DNA from: Streptomyces phytophilus
GTDB taxonomy: Bacteria > Actinomycetota > Actinomycetes > Streptomycetales > Streptomycetaceae
Reading direction: 5' to 3'
DNA: 40,714 nt
Assembly: GCF_013870535.1 (NCBI RefSeq)
Contig: NZ_JACBXC010000002.1
Location: 1 to 40,714, forward strand
Shown here: piece by piece, positions 33,001 through 40,714 of the stretch
How positions within the stretch are numbered: the first letter of the stretch is position 1
Layout: each line of letters begins with the position of its first letter
The notes under the pieces: model-generated
Told to the model about the DNA's origin: nothing
The model's input: only the letters and a program-made list of their open reading frames with translations
The model's database searches: none
Made by a program: the position numbers and the translations under genes

Positions 33001-33029
33001 TTGACATACCCGCGAACCCAAAATAGCTT
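33001..33029 (+). promoter_or_regulatory. Consensus promoter for the efflux gene
   Basis: A perfect -35 TTGACA at 33001-33006, a 17-base spacer, and TAGCTT at 33024-33029 as -10. The -10 lies inside the left arm of the adjacent palindrome, so a bound regulator would block the polymerase. Confidence 0.7.
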
Positions 33030-33049
33030 TGCAGTCAAAGCTATTTTGG
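33018..33049. promoter_or_regulatory. 14-bp perfect inverted-repeat operator
   Basis: CCAAAATAGCTTTG, then CAGT, then CAAAGCTATTTTGG. The AT-rich TAGCTTTG...CAAAGCTA core resembles MarR-family operators of actinomycete efflux genes. It overlaps the -10 element and ends 31 bases before the chosen start codon. No MarR or TetR gene is present in the window, so the cognate regulator is elsewhere or lost. Confidence 0.75.
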
Positions 33050-33080
33050 TTTCAAAGGCGGTGTGGAAAGGGGTGTCCTC

Positions 33081-34610
33081 GTGACGGTTGGCAGCGAAGC
33101 AGACGATGGTGACCTGGACGGCTACAGCAGACGGCGCTGGGCCGCCCTCCTGGTGACGTTGGTCGCCGTGCTCATCGACATGGTCGACAGCACCGTGCTC
33201 AACGTGGCTCTGCCCTCGGTGCAGGCAGATCTCGACGCGACGTCGACCGAGTTGGAGTGGGCGGTCGCTGGCTACACCCTCGCGTTCGCGGCGGCCATGA
33301 TCACCGGAGCCCGGCTGGGGGACCGGTTCGGCAGGCGGCGGCTTTACCTGACCGGACTGGCCGGCTTCGTGGTCACCTCCACCTTCGCGGGACTGTCCGT
33401 CAATTCCGAGATGCTGATCGCGTCACGCGTCTTCCAGGGTGCCGCGGCCGCCATGATGGTGCCCCAGGTCCTGGCCATGCTGCAGGTCGACTTTCCGCGA
33501 GCGGAGCAGCCGAAGGCCATGTCGGTCTACGGGATGACCTTCGCCGTCGGCGGCATCGGCGGCCCGGTACTCGGCGGGGTGCTGCTGGAGGCCGACCTGC
33601 TCGGGCTGGACTGGCGGCCCATCTTCTTCATCAACGTGCCGCTGGGAATCGCCGCCTTCGTGGCGGCGGCGTTCCTGACCCGTGAGTCGCGCGGCGCGCA
33701 GCGTGAGAGCTTCGACGTACCCGGCAGCCTGATCGCCACCCTTGGCCTGCTCTTGCTGCTGTTCCCCCTGGTGCAGGGGCGCGAGCTGGACTGGCCGTGG
33801 TGGGTCTTCGTCCTGATGGCCGCCTCGCCGCCGGTTCTGTGGCTGTTCGTCCGTTACGAGAGCCGGGTTAAGCGGCGTGGTGGCTCGCCGGTCATCGACC
33901 CCGAGCTGTTCCGGCACCGTGGCGCGGTCGGCGGACTCCTCGTGGCCGTACTGTTCTTCTCCGGCATGGCCTACCAACTCGTCCTCACCGTCCACCTGCA
34001 GCAGAGCGAGGGGTACTCACCTCTGCGCACCGCGGTCGCCCTGGCGACGTTCACCGTCGGCGTCGGCATCGGTTCGGCCGTGGCGCCGAAGCTGATGGTC
34101 CTCGGCCGCCTGGTCGTGCTGCTCGGCTGCACGGTGATCACCGTAGGCATGGCACTCACCGCAGCGGCCGTGGACCGCTACGCCGGTTCGCTGGAGTGGT
34201 GGCACCTGGCACCCGGCATGGTCGTCGCAGGGCTGGGCCTGGCGATGGTCGCCGGCACGCTCATGACCATCGTGCTTGCCAAGGTCCCGAAGTCGGCCTC
34301 GGGCGCGGCCTCTTCGATGATCAACACCTCCATCCAGGTCGGCGTCGCCACCGGCATCGCGATCGTCGCCACCGTCTACTTCGCCATGCTCGAGGGAGGC
34401 GAACCACCGACCGACGCGGCCATCGGCGGCGTCCTCACCGTGATCGGACTCTACGTACTCGCCGCACTGGTCGCCCTGGTCCTCCCCGGAGGCCGGGTCT
34501 CGGCGGACGACGTGCCGGGCGCCGACTCTCACCCCCAGGCTGCGGCGACGGATCAGCCCTTCGCCCCGGAGCACGGCTCTGCGGACGCCAGGACGGCGGC
34601 CACAAGCTGA
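33081..34610 (+). CDS. DHA2-type MFS drug efflux transporter (14 TM)
   Basis: A protein of 509 residues from GTG 33081, which has AAGGGG about 8 bases upstream. GTG 33063 would add six residues. It has the DHA2 features: LIDMVDSTVLNVALPSVQAD in helix 1 (motif D1), GARLGDRFGRRRLYLTG between helices 2 and 3 (motif A), RVFQGAAAAMMVPQVLAML, and the motif C segment GMTFAVGGIGGPVLGGVLL in helix 5. About fourteen hydrophobic segments can be counted. It is predicted to export drugs or antibiotics by proton antiport at the membrane. A consensus promoter and palindromic operator lie directly upstream, pointing to repression relieved by a ligand. Confidence 0.92.
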   Translation: MTVGSEADDGDLDGYSRRRWAALLVTLVAVLIDMVDSTVLNVALPSVQADLDATSTELEWAVAGYTLAFAAAMITGARLGDRFGRRRLYLTGLAGFVVTSTFAGLSVNSEMLIASRVFQGAAAAMMVPQVLAMLQVDFPRAEQPKAMSVYGMTFAVGGIGGPVLGGVLLEADLLGLDWRPIFFINVPLGIAAFVAAAFLTRESRGAQRESFDVPGSLIATLGLLLLLFPLVQGRELDWPWWVFVLMAASPPVLWLFVRYESRVKRRGGSPVIDPELFRHRGAVGGLLVAVLFFSGMAYQLVLTVHLQQSEGYSPLRTAVALATFTVGVGIGSAVAPKLMVLGRLVVLLGCTVITVGMALTAAAVDRYAGSLEWWHLAPGMVVAGLGLAMVAGTLMTIVLAKVPKSASGAASSMINTSIQVGVATGIAIVATVYFAMLEGGEPPTDAAIGGVLTVIGLYVLAALVALVLPGGRVSADDVPGADSHPQAAATDQPFAPEHGSADARTAATS

Positions 34611-35210
34611 CGACGACGCACCGATCACTCCGTGTCGAACTCCACCGCCGCGGCTCCCGTAGGCCTGCGCTGAGACGCTGGAGCAACTCGCGTAGGCCGA
34701 TCACGGGCGGGAAGCAGCCAGGTGCTGCCAACCGTCGTGTGGTGGGGAACGCATCTTGTGCAGTGATCATCAGCGACCGAAGGATCACGGGCATGTCGGG
34801 TGACGTGATCGCTGAAGCGGTGGCGCCGAGTTGGGCCCGTTGTGGCACGAACGACACGACGCCAAGCTCACGTCCAGGCCACAGAAGCGTGCCGTGAGCG
34901 ATGGTGCGAAGCACCGGCTGGTCTTCGTCGATCGACACCAGGCCGCCCTCGTGTATCTCCGGCACGGAGGTCACCTTCGTCAGCCAACTCGATGCACAGT
35001 TGATCAGGTTGGGCTACCGATCCGAATAGACGACGAGACATGGACCAAGGCCCGCACCGAACTGAGCGACGGGCTGCCTTAACTGGGTGCGGTCGTCACT
35101 CACGGGAAGTCCGACTGGTCGGCTGCCTCGGTCGTCTCGTGGGTCGGCCGACAGTAGTCGGACCTCTGACTTGTTGAATCGGACCCAGACGCGCGGTCTG
35201 CAGCCGTAGC
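34611..35210. other. Gene-poor interval with a possible transposase relic
   Basis: Around 34905-35010 the forward strand gives KHRLVFVDRHQAALVYLRHG, which resembles the helix-turn-helix start of IS5-type transposases, but the reading breaks after about 25 codons. The reverse strand has a longer open frame that is antisense to the efflux gene's end and is not credible. Nothing else is supported. Confidence 0.3.
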
Positions 35211-35357
35211 GTCCAGGGTGCCGACCGGCACGGGCTCGCGTGACCTCATGCTGCCTCACTCGGGCTGGCTCATGATGAGTTTGCCGCCGCCGGTCGGCAC
35301 CTGCGCGGTGTGGCTCGACAGAGGCGTGACCAATAGACGCTGAGACTTCAAGTCAGA
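35211..35357 (+). ncRNA. Structured non-coding region upstream of IS110 transposase, candidate bridge RNA
   Basis: GTGCCGACCGGC at 35218-35229 pairs perfectly with GCCGGTCGGCAC at 35289-35300, closing an approximately 60-base loop. A smaller near-palindrome is nested in the left arm (GTGCCGACCGGCAC). IS110-group elements encode a bridge RNA in a long left non-coding end directly before the recombinase gene, and this region is in the right place with the right kind of long-range stem. The boundaries are guesses. Confidence 0.4.
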
Positions 35358-36437
35358 GTGCCCACCGCACCCATAACCTTCCCGTTCGAGCTGGTCAGGG
35401 TGCACGTGATCACCATCGGTATCGATCCCCATAAGTCCTCCCACGCCGCCGTCGCCGTCGCCGCCGGCCACCAGCTGGCCCAGCGGCGCTTCGTCGTCAA
35501 CGCCGGCACCGTCCGGCAGCTGATGCGCTGGTGCGAGAGGTGGCCCGAGCGGCGCTTCGCCGTCGAAGGCGCCCGCGGCCTGGGCCGCAGCCTCGCCCAG
35601 CAAGTGGCCGCTGCCGGCGAGCAGGTGGTGGACGTGCCCTCCACACTCGCCGCCCGAGCCCGGTTGCTGGCAACCGGTGGGGACCGCAAGACCGACGAGG
35701 CCGATGCCCTGCACGTTGCCCAGGTCGCTCTCTTCCGGCACGACCTGCGCGAGGTCGAGCCCGAAGGCCAGTCCACGATCCTGCGGCTGCTGACCGAGCG
35801 GCACGACGACCTGGTCCACGAGCGCACACGCATCATCAACCGTCTCCACGCACTCCTGCGGGACCTGCTGCCCGGCGGTGCCCCCACCCGTCTGTCCGCA
35901 GAGAAGGCCGCCGCCCTGATGAAGGGCCTCCGCCCGGTCACCGCCACCGACAACTGCCGTCGCGACCTTGCTCGCGATCTCCTCGCCGACCTGCGGCGCA
36001 TCGACCGCCAGATCCGGGAGAACGAGGCCCAGATGCGTGACGCTCTGGCCGCCGCACGCACCGCGCTGACCACGCTGCCCGGGCTGGGCACCGTGCTCGC
36101 CGCCAAGCTGCTCGGACACGTCGGCGACGTTACGCGCTTCCCCAGCGAGCACCACTTCGCCAGCTACACCGGCACGGCGCCCCTGGACGCCTCCAGCGGC
36201 AACAACACCCGTCACCGCCTCAACACCGGAGGCAACCGGGCACTGAACTCGGCGCTGCACATCATCGCCGTCTGCCAGATCCGCGACGGCGGCCGCGGGC
36301 GGGAGTACTACCTGCGGAAGATCGACGAGGGCAAGACGCCAGCAGAAGCCCGCCGGGCCCTCAAACGACGCCTGTCGAACGTGGTCTACCGCACCCTCAA
36401 ACGCGACCACCACACAGGTCGTGCAGCCGCCGCTTGA
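35358..36437 (+). CDS. IS110-family transposase (DEDD recombinase)
   Basis: A protein of up to 359 residues. Starts at GTG 35400 or 35406 would begin just before the domain, and no start has a clear ribosome site, so the longest is given. The N-terminal RuvC-like DEDD domain has ITIGIDPHKSSHAAVAV (first Asp), RRFAVEGARGLG (Glu) and GGDRKTDEADALHVAQVA (paired Asp). A helical linker leads to the transposase_20 domain with ALTTLPGLGTVLAAKLLGHV, FPSEHHFASYTGTAPLDASS and NTRHRLNTGGNRALNSALH. The DASSGN serine is the probable nucleophile. Length and motifs are complete, so the enzyme looks active. Exact element ends were not found, as expected for a family lacking terminal inverted repeats. Confidence 0.9.
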   Translation: MPTAPITFPFELVRVHVITIGIDPHKSSHAAVAVAAGHQLAQRRFVVNAGTVRQLMRWCERWPERRFAVEGARGLGRSLAQQVAAAGEQVVDVPSTLAARARLLATGGDRKTDEADALHVAQVALFRHDLREVEPEGQSTILRLLTERHDDLVHERTRIINRLHALLRDLLPGGAPTRLSAEKAAALMKGLRPVTATDNCRRDLARDLLADLRRIDRQIRENEAQMRDALAAARTALTTLPGLGTVLAAKLLGHVGDVTRFPSEHHFASYTGTAPLDASSGNNTRHRLNTGGNRALNSALHIIAVCQIRDGGRGREYYLRKIDEGKTPAEARRALKRRLSNVVYRTLKRDHHTGRAAAA

Positions 36438-36820
36438 CACACAGAGGCACTCATCAGCGTCTCCAACGACGCCTGCCGGGCCCGGTGACACCACCCCCCA
36501 GGGGGGGACCAGTCATACCGGACCCGGAGGCCAGCGGCCCTCATGCAGGACCGCGAAGAACATAACGGGGGGTGCAATGATCGCGCCGTTGTGGGCGCGG
36601 TGAGACGGCCGGGTCTGCCAAGTTCTCTGCGGGCAGCACGCTCTCCTCGCCCCAGGATGTTGAGCGGTGCCACCTGGCTCGCCTCCAGCAGCATGGGGGC
36701 AGCTTGACGATGTCTTGATTGGCGGTACCTCCCCGAGCGGTGGGCCGGCACAGAGGGCTTGGCCACCCCCAGGCAGGTACTCGACCTGAGGTGCTGCATG
36801 GGTTGTGTGGCTCGTCACAT
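36438..36820. other. Interval between IS110 gene and DeoR regulator
   Basis: No gene is supported. It includes a C-tract/G-tract inverted repeat at about 36491-36507 (CCACCCCCCA then GGGGGGG), which could terminate the transposase transcript or lie in the right end of the element. Confidence 0.4.
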
Positions 36821-36821
36821 G

Positions 36822-36827
36822 TAGAAT
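36822..36827 (+). promoter_or_regulatory. -10 element TAGAAT for the DeoR gene
   Basis: TAGAAT ends 8 bases before GTG 36836, which suggests a leaderless transcript. No convincing -35 is seen. Confidence 0.45.
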
Positions 36828-36835
36828 CTCGTTGC

Positions 36836-37606
36836 GTGTTGGCTGGGCAACGACATCAACTCATCTTGCAGGTACTACAGTCCGACGGGTACGCCACCGT
36901 AGGCGACCTCGCGGGTCAACTGGGTGCCAGCGTGGCGACCGTCCGCCGTGATCTCGTCAAGCTCGAGGACGACGGGTTACTCACGCGTATCTACGGAGGA
37001 GCAGTCACCGGGGACCAGCGACCACCTTTCGCTGAGGCCGCCGAAGTCCGGGTGTCCGAGAAGGACACCATCGCTGCTGAGGCTGCCGCGATGGTCGAAG
37101 ACGGTCAGTCGATCATCCTCGACGCCGGCACCACCGTTCACCATCTGGCGCGGCACCTGCATGGGCGCCGACTCACCGTGATCACAAACAGTCTTGCGGT
37201 GTACGAGGAACTCGCCCATGACGAGAACATCGCACTGATGCTGCTCGGCGGCATGGTCATACGACAATGCCACGCGCTGGACGGTTTCATGACCGAGGAC
37301 AACCTCCGGCAGGTGCACGCCGACTGGCTCTTCATGAGCGCTGCCGGCGTTCGCCCCGGTGGTCAGGTGATGGACACCACGGTTGTCGAGATACCTGCCA
37401 AGCGTGCCATGATCGCCGCCAGCGACAAGGTGGCACTGGTCGCCGATGCGAGCAAGTTCCCCGGGACCGGCATGGCGAAAGTCTGCGGCCCCCAAGACTT
37501 AGATGTGGTCGTGACAAATCCACTGTCGGACACCACCACCTGCACAGCACTGGAGCAAATGGATGTGAGGGTGGTGCAGACGACTCCGGTAGCAGCTGCC
37601 AGATAA
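36836..37606 (+). CDS. DeoR-family transcriptional regulator
   Basis: A protein of 256 residues from GTG 36836, the normal length for the family. The open frame continues upstream but only with low-complexity sequence. The N-terminal DeoR helix-turn-helix has RHQLILQVLQSDGYATVGDL and ASVATVRRDLVKLEDDGLL, followed by the RIYGGAV signature. The effector domain (DeoRC) has IILDAGTTVHHLARHL, LTVITNSLAVYEELA, LLGGMVIRQCHALDGFM and ADWLFMSAAGVRPGGQVMDT, ending in VADASKFPGTGMAKV. Members usually repress sugar-catabolic operons and bind phosphorylated sugars. The GH3 glycosidase that follows is a pseudogene, so its original local target may be lost. Confidence 0.9.
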   Translation: MLAGQRHQLILQVLQSDGYATVGDLAGQLGASVATVRRDLVKLEDDGLLTRIYGGAVTGDQRPPFAEAAEVRVSEKDTIAAEAAAMVEDGQSIILDAGTTVHHLARHLHGRRLTVITNSLAVYEELAHDENIALMLLGGMVIRQCHALDGFMTEDNLRQVHADWLFMSAAGVRPGGQVMDTTVVEIPAKRAMIAASDKVALVADASKFPGTGMAKVCGPQDLDVVVTNPLSDTTTCTALEQMDVRVVQTTPVAAAR

Positions 37607-37714
37607 CGCGCGGCGGGGCGCCGGTGATCTCGACGAATGCGATGACCAGTTCGGCTTTGTGCTGTCTTGGGTTTGAGCCCAACTACTGCCTGGCCACCAC
37701 GCTGGTTGCGCTGC

Positions 37715-38674
37715 TCACCTCACGGCTCGCCGCCGCGTTCGTACGCGGGGTGCAGGACGGGGGTGTCGGCGCCACACCCAAGCACTTCGTCGCCAACGAC
37801 GCGGAGACCGACCGCCTCACCGTCGATATCCGCATCGGCGAACGCGCCCTGCGCGAGCTGTAACTCGCCGCCTTCGAAGACACCGTGGTCGACGAGCGCC
37901 CCTGGATGGTGATGTCCGCCTACAACTCCGTCAAGGGCACCAAGTGGACTGATCATCCGCTGCTCGCCGAGCCGCTGTGCGGCGCGTGGGGCTTCGACGG
38001 CGTCGTGGTCTCCGACTGGTGGGCCGTCCGCAGCACCGAGCCCGCGGCCCTGGCCCACCAGGACCTGGTGATGCCCGGCCCCGAGGGCCCGTGGGGCGAC
38101 AAGCTGACCGCGGCGGTGCGGGAGGGGCGGGTGCCCCGTGGAGACCGTCGACGACAAGGTGCTGCGGATTCTGCGCCTCGCGGCCCGGGTCGGTGCACTG
38201 GAGGACTTCGCGCCGGCCGTCCCCGAGCCGCCGGCCGCCGAGGACGGGCCCGCGCTTGCCCGGGAGGTGGCAGCCGCGGGCACCGTGCTCGTACGCGACA
38301 GCGGCGAACTGCCCTGGTCCGCGGACGGTTTGCGCTCACTGGCCGTCATCGGACACCTCGCCTTCCAGCCCCGAACCCAGGGCGGCGGCAGCGCCACCGT
38401 CGAGCCCGACCGGGCCGCCTCGCCGCTTGCGGGCCTGCGCGCGGCACTGCCGGACACCCGCGTCGACTGGCACCTCGGAGCCCTCGCACAGCGCGGTATC
38501 GCACCGTTTGCGGGCAGTGACCTCACCGATCCGGTCAGCGGCCGGCCGGGCGCGCGTCTCGTCTGCCGCGGCGCCGACGGCACCGTGATCCTCGACGAAC
38601 ACCGGCACGACGCCAACCTGGCCCGCCTGGGCTCGGCCCGGCTCGCCGGCACCGCGGCTGTCGAGGTCACGACC
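37715..38674 (+). pseudogene. GH3 beta-glucosidase, truncated at both ends with stop and frameshift
   Basis: The forward pieces match a glycoside hydrolase family 3 enzyme: LAAAFVRGVQDGGVGATPKH, FVANDAETDRLTVDIRIGER, then TAA at 37861 in place of a tyrosine-type codon, LAAFEDTVVDERPWMVMSAY, NSVKGTKWTDHPLLAEPLCG and WGFDGVVVSDWWAVRSTE with the nucleophile aspartate (VVVSDW). Near 38130 the frame changes and continues as VDDKVLRILRLAARVGALED and SLAVIGHLAFQPRTQGGGSA. The N-terminal barrel half is missing, and the C-terminal part is cut and joined in frame to PASTA repeats at 38675. Confidence 0.85.
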
Positions 38675-39533
38675 GTGCCCGACATGGCCGGGCTGGCGAC
38701 GGCAGCCGCCCGGGACCGGGCGGCCCGCGACGGTCTGGAGGTCTCCGAGGGCGGCAGCCGCCCGTGCGCCGAGGAGAAGGGCACCGTCTGTGCGACCAGC
38801 CCGCCGGCCGGTGAGGAGATCGACCGCGGCGACACCGTCGCTCTGATCATGTCCGCGGGCTCCGAGCCGGTCCGTGTCCCCGACGTCACCGGCGACCCGT
38901 TCGAGAACGCCCTCGCGCAGTTGCAGGACGCGGGCCTGGAGGTGTCCCAGGAGTCGGAGGAGAGCACCGAGCAGGAGCCGGGCACGGTACTGCGCCACGA
39001 CCCGGCCGGCGGCACGGAGGCCAGGCCGGGTGACACCGTCACGGCGACCGTCGCTGCGGAGCCCGCGGGGCGGGGCGATGCCGGGACCCCCGATGCGGGG
39101 GAGTCGGACGGGACGGGCAGCGTGAGTGTGCCGGACGTCGTCAGCATGCCGTTCAGCCAAGCCCGCCAGCGGCTGGAAGCCGCCGGCCTGGAGGTCCGGC
39201 GCCTCAACGCGGACAACGCCGCCAGCCAGGACACCCCCTACGGCCACGTCTTCAACCAGTCGCCGGGGGGGGACTCGACCAGGTGCCGCCCGGCACGGAG
39301 ATCGATGTGTTCGTCTCGCAGACCAGGGAGCCGGAGCAGGTGCGGGTGCCGAATGTGGACGGCAAGCCCTGGTACCAGGACGCGGAACAGACGCTCCTGG
39401 ACGCGGGCCTCGACCCGAGCATCCAGTGCACGCTCCCCGCAGGCAAAGTCATCGTCGATACCACGTCCCCGTCCCCGGGGACCCTGGTCGAGGAGGGCAG
39501 CGAGTCCTTGTCTACTGTGCCAACGACGAGTAG
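38675..39533 (+). pseudogene. PASTA-repeat protein fragment, frameshifted twice
   Basis: Four PASTA domains can be read, beginning VPDMAGLATAAARDRAARDG, VPDVTGDPFENALAQLQDAG, VPDVVSMPFSQARQRLEAAG and VPNVDGKPWYQDAEQTLLDA. PASTA domains bind peptidoglycan fragments or beta-lactams, usually outside the membrane. The reading changes frame in an eight-base G run near 39265 and again near 39513, after which it ends naturally in VYCANDE at 39533. The signal or membrane segment is missing because the start is replaced by GH3 sequence in the same frame. The G-run shift could be a sequencing error. Confidence 0.75.
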
Positions 39534-39810
39534 CAGGCGAACCGTGCTCGGTGACTCGAAGGCGGGGGCCGGTACCTCGTCCACACCGGGTGAAGGGAGC
39601 TGCTGCTCATCTGCGTCGCCGATCACGGCTGGCTCGCGTCTTCGCTGGCGGCGATCCGCGCCACGATGACCGAGGACCAACTGGATTTCTGGGGGCTCCT
39701 CGGGACGAACCGGCCGGCAGGAACAACGCAGGTAACGTCAGGGCGGCGCGCCTGACGGGCAACCTTCCGAGGCCCGATCCAACGTCAGCCGTCACTCACC
39801 GTGCCGGCTT
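39534..39810. other. Interval without a supported gene
   Basis: The open frames across this stretch are continuations of broken neighbours and show no family signal. No repeat or structured RNA was recognised. Confidence 0.35.
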
Positions 39811-40120
39811 CCCGGAAGGTGAGCCAGAACCCGGCTCGGTGCTGCACACGGCGCTGTTCGCCGTGTGGGTACGGGACTACCTCACCGCGTATCCGGGCGG
39901 CACGGTGGCTGAGATCGGCGCCGGTCTCAACACGCCCTTCGAGCACCGCGTCCCGGATGCGGTGGTCCTGGCGATCCGGCGCCCTGGCACGCGGCTGCCG
40001 GCGTCGCACACGCTGACGGCCCTGCCGCCGGAGCTGCACAGAGCACTGCCCGCAACGCACCGCGACATGCTCACGGCCCTGGCCACACCCCTCAGCCCCA
40101 GGTGGAGGAATACCACCTGA
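39811..40120 (+). pseudogene. Leucine carboxyl methyltransferase-type SAM methyltransferase fragment
   Basis: The forward frame reads SVLHTALFAVWVRDYLTAYP, GGTVAEIGAGLNTPFEHRVP and then drifts into DAVVLAIRRPGTRLPASH before stopping at 40120. EIGAGLNT with the preceding VRDYL is the SAM-binding start of the LCM family, common in actinomycetes as polyketide-style O-methyltransferases. Normal members are over 250 residues. Here only the N-terminal fifth survives, and the rest appears internally deleted. No start codon with a ribosome site was found. Confidence 0.6.
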
Positions 40121-40159
40121 GTCTCCTCCGCCTCCTGGCGGATAGGTGACATCGCGCCG

Positions 40160-40714
40160 TCAGCCGCCGGTGAGGGTCGGCCAGAGGGGGGTGGTGGTGG
40201 CTGTGGTGGTGAGGTGGTTGTCCCAGTCGTGGAGGGTGCCGTATTCGGTGCGCCAGGCCAGGAGCGGCAGCGTCAGGGTGTGCAGGGTGTGTTCCGCCGT
40301 GGTGCCGATCGCGCCGTGGATCTGGTGTGCGTTGCGGACCGCGACCGTGGCGGCGTGGCCGGTGCAGGAGCGGGCCACGGCGATGTCGAACGGGCCGGGC
40401 GTGCCCCGCGTGCAGGCGGTGGCGGCGGCTCTCGCCAGGGCGGCTTCCGCGGCCAGGTCGGCGACAAGGGTCTGCACCGCCTGGAAGCGGGCCAGGGGGC
40501 GGCCGAACTGGGTGCGGGTCCGGACGTGGTCGAGGCACAGGTCCAGGATGGCGTCCATGGCGCCGGTCATCTGCAGGGCGCGGGCCAGGGCGCCGCGGAG
40601 CAGGAACTCCTCGGCCACGTCCGGGAGTACGGGCGTGCCGCGGACCCCGGACAGGTCCGCGCGGAGGTCGTCGCGGGGCTCGCCCGCCAGGTTCGTACCG
40701 GTCGCCAGCGTCAG
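40160..40714 (-). CDS. Acyl-CoA dehydrogenase, C-terminal part, cut by window edge
   Basis: A reverse-strand gene open from the right edge, so its N-terminus is outside the window. About 184 residues are visible: LALATG-type beta segment (LTLATGTNLAGEP), ALARALQMTGAMDAILDLCL, DHVRTRTQFGRPLARFQAVQ, TLVADLAAEAALARAAATA and the terminal VRNAHQIHGAIGTTAEHTL with HTLTLPLLAWRTEYG. The RTQFGRPLARFQAVQ and QIHGAIG motifs are hallmarks of the FAD-binding C-terminal helical domain. It would oxidise acyl-CoA thioesters or a related substrate. It is convergent with the methyltransferase fragment. Confidence 0.9.
   Translation of the reverse strand: MTLATGTNLAGEPRDDLRADLSGVRGTPVLPDVAEEFLLRGALARALQMTGAMDAILDLCLDHVRTRTQFGRPLARFQAVQTLVADLAAEAALARAAATACTRGTPGPFDIAVARSCTGHAATVAVRNAHQIHGAIGTTAEHTLHTLTLPLLAWRTEYGTLHDWDNHLTTTATTTPLWPTLTGG

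Noticed and set aside
34435-34974. 179-codon reverse frame after the efflux gene
   Set aside because: The N-terminal 80 residues look mildly protein-like, but the rest is antisense to the transporter end and no family or ribosome site supports it.

Overview
The window is very GC-rich, uses actinomycete codons and GTG/ATG starts, and carries family members typical of Streptomyces: a DUF2637 protein, an AfsR-like SARP regulator, a PASTA protein, an APH(6)/hydroxyurea phosphotransferase-type kinase, and a type I-E CRISPR with a high-GC repeat. It is most likely an accessory region of a Streptomyces or close relative, either a chromosome arm or a large plasmid. No rRNA, tRNA or replication origin was recognised.

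Bases 1-3536: a DprA/Smf gene cut by the left edge and lacking its usual C-terminus, a DUF2637 membrane protein of the kind carried by conjugative elements, a decayed reverse-strand gene remnant, and two tandem, translationally coupled AbiTii-domain proteins, each with a C-terminal membrane anchor. Bases 3603-15660 are a complete type I-E CRISPR-Cas locus. The array has 43 repeats and 42 spacers. It reads leftward from a leader at 6193-6369, and its repeats are worn at the leader-distal left end. Divergent from it run cas3, cse1, cse2, cas7e, cas5e, cas6e, cas1e and cas2e, mostly overlapping by 1-4 bases.

Bases 15661-21400 are a mobile-element zone. It holds a small gene encoding a secreted peptide whose predicted mature product is an octapeptide, next to the remnant of a TPR protein; a single-pass membrane protein of unknown function; an IS630-family element with a probable -1 frameshift; and a 2.4-kb ISAs1-like unit with 31-bp terminal inverted repeats and a perfect 10-bp target duplication. 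That unit carries an aminoglycoside/hydroxyurea-type phosphotransferase as passenger beside a twice-frameshifted transposase. Bases 21429-29000 hold two divergent NTPase regulators (a SARP-NB-ARC-TPR protein and a STAND-TPR protein with an RHIM-like N-terminal motif) and a reverse-strand set with a GT-B-like protein, a coupled unknown protein and a possible 32-residue leader ORF.

Bases 29000-40714 are mostly decayed DNA with a few intact genes. Remnants of IS481-like and IS3-like transposases and of a conserved hypothetical gene lie between a PQQ-like beta-propeller lipoprotein, a DHA2-type efflux pump under a strong promoter with a 14-bp palindromic operator, an IS110 transposase with a structured upstream non-coding region that could be a bridge RNA, and a DeoR-family regulator. 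These are followed by a GH3 glycosidase pseudogene fused to PASTA repeats, a methyltransferase fragment, and an acyl-CoA dehydrogenase that runs off the right edge.
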